DNA of 6,557 nt from Ilumatobacteraceae bacterium (GCA_021741795.1 JAIOXC010000073.1:1-6557), one strand, 5' to 3'. Positions 1 to 6,089 are shown, numbered from the stretch's first letter. Translations and numbers: made by a program. Notes: generated by a model not told the origin, from the letters alone.

Positions 1-1
1 T

Positions 2-406
2 GACGGACTGCGCCGTTTTGCTGAAGATGTTGATCATCCAACCGCTGATTTTGTTGCAGCGGCATTAGTGACCGCCACCCAACATCAGGCTCGAGACATT
101 GGCGTGCTGCTTGGCCATCTAGCCCAATGCGCACGAGATGAAAGCCGCATGCGCAGCAGGGTGTGGGTGGGGCGTTCACGAACTCGAAGCGCAGTGCGCA
201 TCATCACTGGAGTGATCTCTGTGTTTGTTGGCGGACTGTTCATCTTTAATCGGGACTATCTGCAGCCCTATGAGTCGGTTGAGGGTCAACTTATTTTGTC
301 GATGATCTTGATGACATTTGTTGTGGCGATCGTAATGATGCACGCAATGTCACAGATTGAAGTTCCAGAGCGATTTGTGCGCCGACGAGTAAGAGTTGCG
401 CGATGA
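2..406 (+). CDS. tadB: TadB-like type II secretion F-domain protein (3' part)
   Basis: The reading frame is open from the first base of the window to a TGA at 404-406. The start lies upstream, so only the last 134 residues are visible. The visible part begins in the second half of a T2SS F (GspF-like) domain: an acidic helix with the A-x-x-L-x-x-A pattern, a Q-x-A-R-D-I-G stretch, then an Arg-rich linker (about residues 45-63). Two hydrophobic segments follow, near residues 65-82 and 94-113, and the tail is basic. Family knowledge: TadB pairs with TadC to form the inner-membrane platform on which the TadA ATPase drives Flp pilus assembly. Its position directly before a second F-domain gene with an ATGA overlap supports TadB rather than GspF of a type II secretion system. 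The call as an F-domain protein is firm from the pairing; the symbol rests on gene order. Confidence 0.85.
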   Translation, partial: DGLRRFAEDVDHPTADFVAAALVTATQHQARDIGVLLGHLAQCARDESRMRSRVWVGRSRTRSAVRIITGVISVFVGGLFIFNRDYLQPYESVEGQLILSMILMTFVVAIVMMHAMSQIEVPERFVRRRVRVAR

Positions 407-1221
407 TCGCAGTCGTGTTAGCAGGGTTGTGCATTGGGTTTGGGTTAGTCATGGCGACATTGCCAACCACCACACGGCGTTGTCGAGGTGTTCTCGCTGT
501 CACGCTTCCAAAAGTGCAAGCGCAATTACGTCAACGAACAGGTGATCGACATCGCACTGACTTGGCACTCACCGAGCGAGTGGCTCAAGACATGGTCGTA
601 CAAAAACTGGTTGGCGCCTTGGTTGGATGTTTTTTCCCGATCGCTTGTGGCGCGTTGATCACGACAATTGGCGGCAGTCCCTCCACGAGCCTGGTGTTGT
701 TGAGCTCAATTGTTTGTGGAATTTTGGGTTTTATGTTGCCCGACCGTATGTTGCGAAATACCGCCCAACGGCGACGCAAAAGTTTTTTGCATGCATTCTC
801 AAGTTTTCTCGATCTCACCAATGTTTTGCTTGCCGGCGGTGCTGGCACCGAGACCGCATTACTGGCTGCGGCCGATGCTGGAGACGGCTGGGCTTTTGAA
901 CAACTTCGAAATGCGCTTGTTCGTGCCCGCAGTTCACATGATTCGCCATGGGTCGAACTTGCTGCCCTTGGGGAGCGGTTTAATCTCACGCAGGTTGTTG
1001 AGGTCGCGGGCAGCGTGCAATTGGCAGGTGAGCATGGCGCGCGCATTCGGTCATCGCTGTCGGCAAAAGCAGAGTCACTGCGACACCGCCAGATGAGCGA
1101 GATTGAGGCGGCTGCAAATTCATCTACAGAGCGCATGGGTGTGCCAATGGTGTTGCTGTTCTTGGCATTTATCGTTTTGATCGGATATCCCGCAGTCACC
1201 TTGATTGTTGGTGGGTTGTAA
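403..1221 (+). CDS. tadC: TadC-like pilus assembly platform protein (T2SS F domain)
   Basis: A 272-residue inner-membrane protein. There is one hydrophobic segment at the N terminus (about 1-20), a pair at about 69-90 and 95-114, then the junction L-P-D-R-M-L-R followed by the basic run R-R-R-K. The cytoplasmic F domain covers about 130-245, including F-L-D-L-T-N-V-L-L-A-G-G-A-G (135-148), and a last helix lies at about 247-268 after M-G-V-P-M-V. This layout is that of TadC: one F domain between an N-terminal helix set and a C-terminal helix. The ATG at 403 overlaps the TGA of tadB (ATGA), so the two are probably translationally coupled and made in matched amounts. Family knowledge: TadC partners TadB in the membrane and contacts the TadA ATPase. 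Length is close to usual. A long antisense frame over this gene is a shadow. Confidence 0.9.
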   Translation: MIAVVLAGLCIGFGLVMATLPTTTRRCRGVLAVTLPKVQAQLRQRTGDRHRTDLALTERVAQDMVVQKLVGALVGCFFPIACGALITTIGGSPSTSLVLLSSIVCGILGFMLPDRMLRNTAQRRRKSFLHAFSSFLDLTNVLLAGGAGTETALLAAADAGDGWAFEQLRNALVRARSSHDSPWVELAALGERFNLTQVVEVAGSVQLAGEHGARIRSSLSAKAESLRHRQMSEIEAAANSSTERMGVPMVLLFLAFIVLIGYPAVTLIVGGL

Positions 1222-1317
1222 ATGTTTAGTCGTTGCCGCACATTTGGCGCACTCGCGCACACATTCGAGCGAGCAACAGATTGCTCTACGTATTCACCAA
1301 CTAAACGAAAGAGGTAA
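1222..1317 (+). CDS. Possible 31-residue small ORF between tadC and the pilin gene
   Basis: The ATG directly abuts the TAA of tadC (TAAATG), in the same frame, and the frame stays open for 31 codons to a TAA at 1315-1317. The peptide is basic and polar, starts M-F-S-R-C-R and ends P-T-K-R-K-R, with two cysteines and no hydrophobic helix, so it is not a pilin. No ribosome binding site separate from the tadC coding end is visible; translation would rely on termination-reinitiation. The ORF covers the hairpin at 1271-1286, and its stop codon overlaps the last base of the pilin Shine-Dalgarno sequence. It may be chance: a 31-codon open frame is short, and codon third positions show no clear bias. 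An alternative role is as a leader whose translation affects the pilin start. I recognise no family. Confidence 0.15.
   Translation: MFSRCRTFGALAHTFERATDCSTYSPTKRKR
1271..1286 (+). other. Perfect 6-bp hairpin between tadC and pilin gene
   Basis: GAGCAA (1271-1276) and TTGCTC (1281-1286) are perfect inverted repeats with a CAGA tetraloop. A second, weaker stem, CTCGC (1252-1256) with GCGAG (1269-1273), shares bases 1271-1273, so the two cannot form together. There is no T-run after either, so this is not an intrinsic terminator. It sits in the only sizeable gap of the operon and could be an mRNA processing or stability element, or an operator. The structure is seen; the role is inference. Confidence 0.3.
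1308..1315 (+). promoter_or_regulatory. Strong ribosome binding site of the Flp-like pilin gene
   Basis: AAAGAGGT lies 8 bases before the ATG at 1324 and is a good match to the anti-Shine-Dalgarno sequence. It contrasts with the poor or absent sites before tadC, the two TadE-like genes and the SARP gene, which rely on overlap or close coupling. This suits a pilin that must be made in excess over its assembly machinery, and it fixes the start of the small gene. Confidence 0.65.
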
Positions 1318-1323
1318 GAGAAA

Positions 1324-1518
1324 ATGACATCACTCAAAAACACATGGCAGTACTACTGGATCCGATTTACTGCATCGGTCGAACAAGATGCCGATCGAGG
1401 AGAGGTGAGTGCCACAACAGTCGTCATGGCTGCAGCATTGATCGCTCTCGCGATCGTCGTTGGGGCAACCATCACGTCAAGGGTTCGAGACAAAGCAAAT
1501 TCACTCGATCTCGGCTGA
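1324..1518 (+). CDS. Flp-like type IVb pilin (small, non-canonical)
   Basis: A 64-residue protein with a polar N-terminal leader (1-26), one hydrophobic helix (about 31-50) and a short charged tail (S-R-V-R-D-K-A-N-S-L). Size, single helix and place after tadC fit the Flp pilin, the main subunit of Tad pili. The likely prepilin peptidase site is D-A-D-R-G26 followed by E-V-S-A-T: the Gly is present, but position +5 is Thr, not the Glu-Tyr typical of Flp pilins, and a Glu stands at +1 instead. The call therefore rests on context, size and topology more than on the motif. It could instead be a minor pilin, with the major Flp encoded elsewhere. The ATG is supported by the strong Shine-Dalgarno sequence 8 bases upstream. 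The next gene starts one base after its stop. Confidence 0.65.
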   Translation: MTSLKNTWQYYWIRFTASVEQDADRGEVSATTVVMAAALIALAIVVGATITSRVRDKANSLDLG

Positions 1519-1519
1519 C

Positions 1520-1894
1520 ATGAAATTTGACAACGGAGAGACCACAACGCAGGTACTACTTGGTGTGCCGGTGGTGTTTTCTCTTTTGTTGATGGCAATA
1601 CAAGGCGCTGTGTTTTTTCACACTGCCAACATTGCGTCCGTCGCTGCTGCTCAGAGTGCTGCCGCTGGGGCAGCAGTTGACGGAGGTATGTTGCCAGCTC
1701 TCGACAAGGCTGCAAGAACAATCGCCGAGTTGTCTGGCCAGTCATATAGTTTGCCCCAAGCAGTGATTACCACTGACGAAGTAGTAGTTACCGTGCGCTT
1801 GCGAGTGCCGCAAGTTGCACCATTTTTCTCGTTCACTGTCACACGTGTTGCTCACGAGCCACTTGAGCGCTACATCTCAGAGATGGATAGATGA
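1520..1894 (+). CDS. TadE-like minor pilin / pseudopilin
   Basis: A 124-residue protein from the ATG at 1520, one base after the stop of the pilin gene. An upstream in-frame ATG at 1460 would lie inside the pilin gene and put a long polar stretch before the leader, so 1520 is preferred. It has a very short leader M-K-F-D-N-G6, then a hydrophobic helix at about 12-33, an Ala-rich helix continuation (38-53), and a C-terminal domain with alternating beta-strand-like stretches (80-110). This is the TadE plan: prepilin leader, one helix, small extracytoplasmic domain. After G6 comes E-T-T-T-Q, so +5 is Gln rather than Glu while a Glu occupies +1, as in the preceding pilin. Family knowledge: TadE and TadF pseudopilins are processed by the prepilin peptidase and are needed for Flp assembly. 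The specific role (TadE versus TadF) is not decidable here. Confidence 0.7.
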   Translation: MKFDNGETTTQVLLGVPVVFSLLLMAIQGAVFFHTANIASVAAAQSAAAGAAVDGGMLPALDKAARTIAELSGQSYSLPQAVITTDEVVVTVRLRVPQVAPFFSFTVTRVAHEPLERYISEMDR

Positions 1895-2289
1895 TGCGCG
1901 AAGAAGGGAGTGCCACCGTTGAGTTGGTGCTACTCGCACCGATTCTGATGATCCTCGTGTTGTTTGTGGTGTATGCGGGACGGGGCGCTGAGGTGCTCAC
2001 CCAAATTCAGCATGCTGCCGATCAAGGTGCGCGTGCGGCGTCAATGGCGCATCCGTCTCGAATGCAGGCCGTAGGTCGCGAGTCGGCTTTGCGGGATCTT
2101 GAACAAAACGGCGCTGCGTGCATGAATGCGGTGGTCAATGTGGCTTTTGATGATGAGTCAACAATTCATACCGTGCTGGTGGAAGTGGAGTGCGCAGTTA
2201 ATGCGACAGGTCTCAACTTGTTGGGTGTTCGCGAGCGGATTTTGCACGCCGAGTCGATTGAGGTAATTGATCGCTGGAGGGTGGATTAG
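1891..2289 (+). CDS. tadE: TadE family pseudopilin
   Basis: A 132-residue protein with the canonical TadE start: short leader M-M-R-E-E-G6, then S-A-T-V-E11, giving Gly at -1 and Glu at +5 of the prepilin site, then the helix L-V-L-L-A-P-I-L-M-I (12-29). An amphipathic continuation follows (Q-H-A-A-D-Q-G-A-R-A-A, 40-50) and then a C-terminal domain. Cys77 and Cys101 bracket a probable beta-hairpin and could form a disulfide outside the membrane. The ATG at 1891 overlaps the TGA of the previous gene (ATGA); a second ATG follows at 1894, and either could start translation with little effect on the leader. It is the only one of the four small proteins with a standard prepilin motif, so it is the safest member of the set to name. 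Confidence 0.85.
   Translation: MMREEGSATVELVLLAPILMILVLFVVYAGRGAEVLTQIQHAADQGARAASMAHPSRMQAVGRESALRDLEQNGAACMNAVVNVAFDDESTIHTVLVEVECAVNATGLNLLGVRERILHAESIEVIDRWRVD
2276..2281 (+). promoter_or_regulatory. Ribosome binding site of the TadG-like gene
   Basis: GGAGGG lies at the end of tadE, 10 bases before the GTG at 2292. It supports that GTG as the start and independent initiation on this gene, in addition to coupling with tadE. Confidence 0.55.
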
Positions 2290-2291
2290 TT

Positions 2292-2687
2292 GTGCAACGT
2301 TCAATAGATGAATGTGGATCAATTACCGCTTTTGTGGTGATGTTGGCGATGACGTTTGTGGCGTGTGCGGGGCTTGCTGTTGATGGTGGTCGATTGGTCG
2401 CAGCAAAAGTACAACTTGCTGATGAGGCAGAAAACACCGCTCGGGCCGGAACGCAAGAGATTACGGGACTACGCACTGGCGACCCAAAAGTGGATGTGGA
2501 CAAAGCAATCTTGGCAGCACAGGATTTTATGACGCTTCATCAAATCCATGGTCAGGTAAGTGCAACGGAGTCCGAGGTGACGGTGACAACGACGCGAGTT
2601 GTGCCGATGTCGTTACTGAAATTGTTTGGGGTGGGGAGTCGACTGATTAGTGCTCAACGTTCTTCCCGGCCAGTGACGTCTCCGTGA
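2292..2687 (+). CDS. Small TadG-like (TadE/G N-terminal domain) pilus protein
   Basis: A 131-residue protein starting at GTG 2292, two bases after the tadE stop, with GGAGGG upstream. The N-terminal segment carries the TadE/G-like signature: C-G9-S-I-T-A-F, a hydrophobic helix (about 10-30), then G-L-A-V-D-G-G-R-L-V-A-A-K (27-39), and an Ala/Asp/Glu helix ending A-R-A-G-T-Q (50-55). The L-A-V-D-x-G-R-L motif is the hallmark of putative Flp assembly TadG-type N-terminal domains. Position +5 after G9 is Phe, not Glu. Classical proteobacterial TadG continues into a large von Willebrand-type domain; here only about 75 residues follow, rich in Thr and Val (beta-prone). It is therefore a minimal form, and possibly a membrane-anchored pilus-associated protein rather than a processed pilin. 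Its TGA overlaps the GTG of the next gene. Confidence 0.75.
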   Translation: MQRSIDECGSITAFVVMLAMTFVACAGLAVDGGRLVAAKVQLADEAENTARAGTQEITGLRTGDPKVDVDKAILAAQDFMTLHQIHGQVSATESEVTVTTTRVVPMSLLKLFGVGSRLISAQRSSRPVTSP

Positions 2688-4585
2688 AACGTTTTGTTGC
2701 TCTCATTGGAGGAAGCCTCTTTTTAGTTGGGCTACCACTTGTATTGATCTTGACTGGCGTGACACCAGTAGCAGTGGCGTCCGCTTTGGTCGATGCAGTT
2801 ACGGTGCGCAACCCAGTGCAACTAGGCATGCAGGTTGGGCTACTTGGTTTGTGGTCAACATGGTTGTGGGGGTTTGGTTCAGTCATCATTGACATCGTTC
2901 GCACATGGGGTGCGCGTCATGACCATTCGGTTGGTGTCATGTCAAGTCGCTATTCGCTGTTGTTTGTTGTTGCTCTGTGGTCAATTCTGTTTGTGAGCCG
3001 CCCTGCGCCAGCAGCAGCAAGATCGGCGCCTAGCGAGCAGGTTGTTGTGGCAGCTACGAGTGCAGTTGATGAACTATCACATGATGCAGTTCCGCTTGCT
3101 CTTGGTAGTTCGGCAGTATTAATCGCTAGTTTGCTTGCGTATGTCAGTTTTCTTCGAGACAAACAATTACGTCTTGCACCTGCAGGATCATTCATGCCTC
3201 CAATTTCACAACGGTCAGCGTTTACATGGGCCGAGTTAAATCATCGCTACCGGGCACAACATGCTGATCAAATCCATGAAGCGACTCAAGGGATGCTTCA
3301 TACGGGCATCGGATCTCCATTCGTTCACGTACCAATTGGCATATCGGCTAACGAGACGGTGGTTGTGGCTCTTGCACCAGGCACTCGCTTTGACATTGTT
3401 GCTGCTGATATTGAATTGGCTAAAACCGCAGCACGACACCTCATTGCTGTGGTGCAACTTGCCGCTCGTGGCGGCAGCATTCATGTAGTTGTCGAGTCGC
3501 TATCAAAACTTGGTGGTCTTGACTTGTCAAATGATGCATCACCCAACGTTTCTCTATCCGGCACCAACACTGTCATTCGTGTCGTGATTGATGTGAGTCA
3601 AGATGCTCATGCGCCAAGTCTTGTCGTTGCAAGCAACGAAGCGGTTGTAAAGATTTGTGTGCTATCGGATTATCCAAACCGAATGCAACTCGGCACAAAT
3701 GGTTGGATGCTCATGCCGAGCGAGCAACACGTATCTGTTTTTGGTCTGACCGAATTTGAAACCTCGGTGGTGCAAGATTTATTGACGGAGTCGAACAAAC
3801 CGGCAGAAGAGGACAAACGACATTGTGAGCCAATAGATGCTGACTGGAATGTGTGTGTGAGATTGCTTGGACCGGTCGACGCGGAAACTCGGAATGGAGT
3901 CCCACTGAGTTTTGAGAAATCTAAGTCACTTGAATTGCTGGCATGGTTGACCACTCACCGCGAACGCCCAACCCGTGTTGCTGCTCGCACGGCGTTGTGG
4001 GAGATCAGTGTGCAGGATGCCACATTTAACAATGTTGTCTCAGGATTGCGGCGAGGGCTCGCTTCTGGTTCGGTTGGTGTTGACCAGATCGAATTCTTAC
4101 CCAAGACCTTCTCTGACCATCTTTCAATTCATGGGTCAGTGATCACCGATGTGGATGTACTGAATAATGCAGTGAGTCTTGTAAAAAAAAGAGGTGATAG
4201 AGAATCGTGGTTTGGCTTACGTGACGCTCTTGATCGCGTTCGCGATTTGCCATTCGCTGGAACTGACTATTTGTGGCCCGATTCGGAAGGGATCACTTCA
4301 AACTTCATTTTGTCGGTGATTACTGGATCAATAATGGCTGCAGAGCATGCACTGCAGCAAGGCGATACAGAAGGAGTTTTTTGGGCAACCGGTCAGGGGC
4401 TCAAGGTGTTACACGGTCACGAAGAACTTGTCGCATTACGCATGCGTGCATATGGTGAAGTCGGTGACAGAGTCGGAGTCAATGCAGAATGGTCGAGTTA
4501 TGAGCGCTCACTACTCCACGATTCATGGAGCGGTGGTGCTCCGTCACCAAGAATTGTTGCACTCAAACGCGAGTTGATTGGCTGA
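2684..4585 (+). CDS. Membrane-anchored SARP/BTAD-domain transcriptional regulator
   Basis: A 633-residue protein starting at a GTG that overlaps the preceding TGA (GTGA). Four hydrophobic segments lie at about 4-25, 48-72, 90-108 and 135-157. Basic loops (D-I-V-R-T-W-G-A-R and R-D-K-Q-L-R-L) and the N-terminal K-R suggest both the N terminus and the large C-terminal part are cytoplasmic. Residues about 160-385 form a domain I cannot name. From about 388 comes a SARP-type winged helix: V-R-L-L-G-P-V (392-398), K-S-K-S-L-E-L-L-A-W-L near 412, T-A-L-W-E (436-440), a V-V-S-G-L-R-R-G-L recognition-helix region, and I-T-D-V-D before the BTAD domain (about 480-633, helical TPR-like, with a D-x-x-G-V-x-A-E-W segment near the end). 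Family knowledge: BTAD proteins activate nearby operons, and membrane BTAD proteins, often with LysM, occur beside actinobacterial tad genes. I see no LysM here. Likely role: regulation of pilus genes from the membrane (inference). Confidence 0.8.
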   Translation: MKRFVALIGGSLFLVGLPLVLILTGVTPVAVASALVDAVTVRNPVQLGMQVGLLGLWSTWLWGFGSVIIDIVRTWGARHDHSVGVMSSRYSLLFVVALWSILFVSRPAPAAARSAPSEQVVVAATSAVDELSHDAVPLALGSSAVLIASLLAYVSFLRDKQLRLAPAGSFMPPISQRSAFTWAELNHRYRAQHADQIHEATQGMLHTGIGSPFVHVPIGISANETVVVALAPGTRFDIVAADIELAKTAARHLIAVVQLAARGGSIHVVVESLSKLGGLDLSNDASPNVSLSGTNTVIRVVIDVSQDAHAPSLVVASNEAVVKICVLSDYPNRMQLGTNGWMLMPSEQHVSVFGLTEFETSVVQDLLTESNKPAEEDKRHCEPIDADWNVCVRLLGPVDAETRNGVPLSFEKSKSLELLAWLTTHRERPTRVAARTALWEISVQDATFNNVVSGLRRGLASGSVGVDQIEFLPKTFSDHLSIHGSVITDVDVLNNAVSLVKKRGDRESWFGLRDALDRVRDLPFAGTDYLWPDSEGITSNFILSVITGSIMAAEHALQQGDTEGVFWATGQGLKVLHGHEELVALRMRAYGEVGDRVGVNAEWSSYERSLLHDSWSGGAPSPRIVALKRELIG

Positions 4586-4610
4586 ACCACAAATTCGTCG
4601 TCAGTACTTA

Positions 4611-4616
4611 TACGAT
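4611..4616 (+). promoter_or_regulatory. Candidate -10 element of a leaderless promoter
   Basis: TACGAT matches the TAnnnT form of an actinobacterial -10 box. It ends 6 bases before the ATG at 4623, so transcription would begin at or next to the A of the start codon, giving a leaderless mRNA. No convincing -35 is seen at 16-18 bases upstream. No Shine-Dalgarno sequence precedes this ATG, which agrees with leaderless initiation. The match is short and could be chance. Confidence 0.35.
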
Positions 4617-4622
4617 CAACGC

Positions 4623-5060
4623 ATGACAACTCAGCCCCCAATCATTGACAGCCCAACCGAGTGGGTTGCAGACCACATCACTCGCTACGTTGAGACAAAT
4701 GGCGAAGACGGCCACCTGTGGCGTGGTGTGCCAACACTTCTGCTCACCACAACAGGTCGCAAGTCCGGTGCGTTACGTCGCACAGCATTGATTTATGGAA
4801 CTTTGGGCAGTGATTATTTGTTGGTGGCATCAAAGGGCGGATTCCCAACTCATCCGTTATGGTACACCAACCTTGAAGTCGATGCAGTGGTGACATTGCA
4901 AGTTGGAGCCGACGTATTTCAAGCGCGCGCCTCAACGATGCCAGAAGGTGATGAGCGTGATGCCGCGTGGCAGTCAATGGTTGATATCTGGTCAGACTTT
5001 GCGGTATATCAAACAAAGACCGAGCGCCGAATTCCACTCGTCAGACTTACGCGAATTTAA
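4623..5060 (+). CDS. Deazaflavin (F420)-dependent nitroreductase family protein
   Basis: A 145-residue protein from the ATG at 4623. A TTG at 4578 in the same frame would add 15 residues overlapping the SARP gene; the ATG is preferred because the extension is polar, not conserved-looking, and has no ribosome site. The family core is clear: P-T-L-L-L-T-T-T-G-R-K-S-G (37-49), then R-R-T-A-L-I-Y-G (52-59), then A-S-K-G-G (69-73), H-P-L-W-Y-T-N-L (77-84), and a C-terminal P-L-V-R-L. Members bind reduced F420 in a split beta-barrel fold and reduce quinones or nitro compounds (the Ddn/FQR group). Length matches the family, whose members run near 150 residues. The substrate cannot be told from sequence. 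It lies 37 bases after the SARP gene, has no functional link to pili, and converges on the next gene with abutting stops. Confidence 0.88.
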   Translation: MTTQPPIIDSPTEWVADHITRYVETNGEDGHLWRGVPTLLLTTTGRKSGALRRTALIYGTLGSDYLLVASKGGFPTHPLWYTNLEVDAVVTLQVGADVFQARASTMPEGDERDAAWQSMVDIWSDFAVYQTKTERRIPLVRLTRI

Positions 5061-6089
5061 TTAGTTCGTTGATGGCGTTCCGGCGCCGAGAATAAGTGCA
5101 GCGATGGTGAGCGGCGTATAGGCAATCAAGACGCCTACAAACCCGTCGATGTGTCCTTCGGTAACCGCGAACGCGATGGGCAATAGCCACAAGACATTAA
5201 TTGCGACCACACCAATGGTCACGCGTTTGTGCGATCCGAATCGCAGTGCAAGATGTTGAAATGCATGACTTCGGTGCGCAATGAGTGGTTTCTGTTTGCG
5301 CACGAGGCGGCCGATGAGTGTGACGGTGGCATCGACGATGAAAACTCCGAGCAAAATGGCCCAAACCCAACCGAGGTATCCAACATTGTCGGCAGCCATC
5401 AGCGAAAAAACACCGATGATAAACCCGACGAAGCCGCTGCCAACATCGCCCATAAAGATTTTTGCTGGTGGCCAGTTGAAAACGAGAAACCCGAGTGTTG
5501 CCGCGGCAAGTGCGAGCGGAAGTGACGCAATGTTGTAGTCGTGCGTGGTGTGATGAATGAGAAATGCTGCGGCGCCGCAGACCGACACGACTTCGGCTCC
5601 GCTGATGCCGTCAATGCCGTCCATGAAGTTGAACAAATTGAGGAGCCACACTAAATAAACAGTGGCAAGAATGCCGCCAAAGATTCCGAGATTTACATCG
5701 GTTCCAAAAACAGGAAGTGTTGGAAGTCCACCAAACGCGCTTACCGCGATTACTGCGGCCACAAAGTGCATTGCAAGTCGCGATCTTGCATGCGAGAGCA
5801 GTTGGCGGTCATCTAGAAATCCGGTGAGAGCGACAATCGCACCACAGCCAACCAAAATCATGGCATTCTTGGTTTCGACGTAATCAGCTGCCGCCAAAGC
5901 GATAATCGATGCAATAAAAACTAAGACAATTGCGGCACCTCCGCCACGTGGAGTTGGAACGCTGTGCAAACTTCTGTCATTTGGAATATCGAGGAGTTGC
6001 TTGCGCAGAGCAGACCTGCGAATGATCAGCGTGAGCAGTGCCGCCAGAACAGCCGAACCCGACAAAATGGCCAGTAACGAAGGGTTCAT
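5061..6089 (-). CDS. WbpL/WecA-like polyprenyl-phosphate glycosyl-1-phosphate transferase
   Basis: A 342-residue, strongly hydrophobic multi-spanning protein of the MraY/WecA/WbpL family. It would transfer a UDP-linked N-acetylhexosamine phosphate onto undecaprenyl (or decaprenyl) phosphate, the first step of a lipid-linked glycan. Motifs in order: L-L-D-I-P-N-D-R-S-L-H (32-42) and P-T-P-R-G-G-G (45-51), typical of the WbpL branch rather than MraY; F-L-D-D-R (91-95), holding the Asp pair for Mg binding; N-F-M-D-G-I-D-G-I (154-162); F-M-G-D-V-G-S-G-F (212-220), with the third key Asp; and H-R-S-H-A-F-Q-H-L (272-280), the His-rich cytoplasmic loop. All motifs are intact and length is normal, so it should be active. 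The ATG at 6089 overlaps the stop of the upstream glycosyltransferase (ATGA), indicating one transcript. The sugar is not predictable from sequence. Its TAA abuts the convergent gene's TAA. Confidence 0.92.
   Translation of the reverse strand: MNPSLLAILSGSAVLAALLTLIIRRSALRKQLLDIPNDRSLHSVPTPRGGGAAIVLVFIASIIALAAADYVETKNAMILVGCGAIVALTGFLDDRQLLSHARSRLAMHFVAAVIAVSAFGGLPTLPVFGTDVNLGIFGGILATVYLVWLLNLFNFMDGIDGISGAEVVSVCGAAAFLIHHTTHDYNIASLPLALAAATLGFLVFNWPPAKIFMGDVGSGFVGFIIGVFSLMAADNVGYLGWVWAILLGVFIVDATVTLIGRLVRKQKPLIAHRSHAFQHLALRFGSHKRVTIGVVAINVLWLLPIAFAVTEGHIDGFVGVLIAYTPLTIAALILGAGTPSTN

Noticed and set aside
1271..1286. Intrinsic terminator after tadC
   Set aside because: The stem is only 6 bp and is followed by TACGTATT, not a T-run, and the operon clearly continues with the pilin genes.
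585..1343. 252-codon open frame on the minus strand over tadC
   Set aside because: Ser/Arg/Ala/Pro-rich composition with no domain pattern; it is the antisense shadow of a convincing tadC with family motifs on the plus strand.
1460..1519. Upstream ATG start for the TadE-like gene at 1520
   Set aside because: It would lie inside the pilin gene and place about 20 polar residues before the short prepilin leader; the ATG one base after the pilin stop gives a normal TadE leader.
4578..4622. TTG start at 4578 for the F420-dependent enzyme
   Set aside because: The extra 15 residues do not match the family start, overlap the SARP gene, and have no ribosome site; the ATG at 4623 gives the usual length.
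5229..5538. Two plus-strand open frames of 85-98 codons opposite the polyprenyl-phosphate transferase
   Set aside because: Polar, low-complexity translations antisense to a gene with every catalytic motif intact; shadows.
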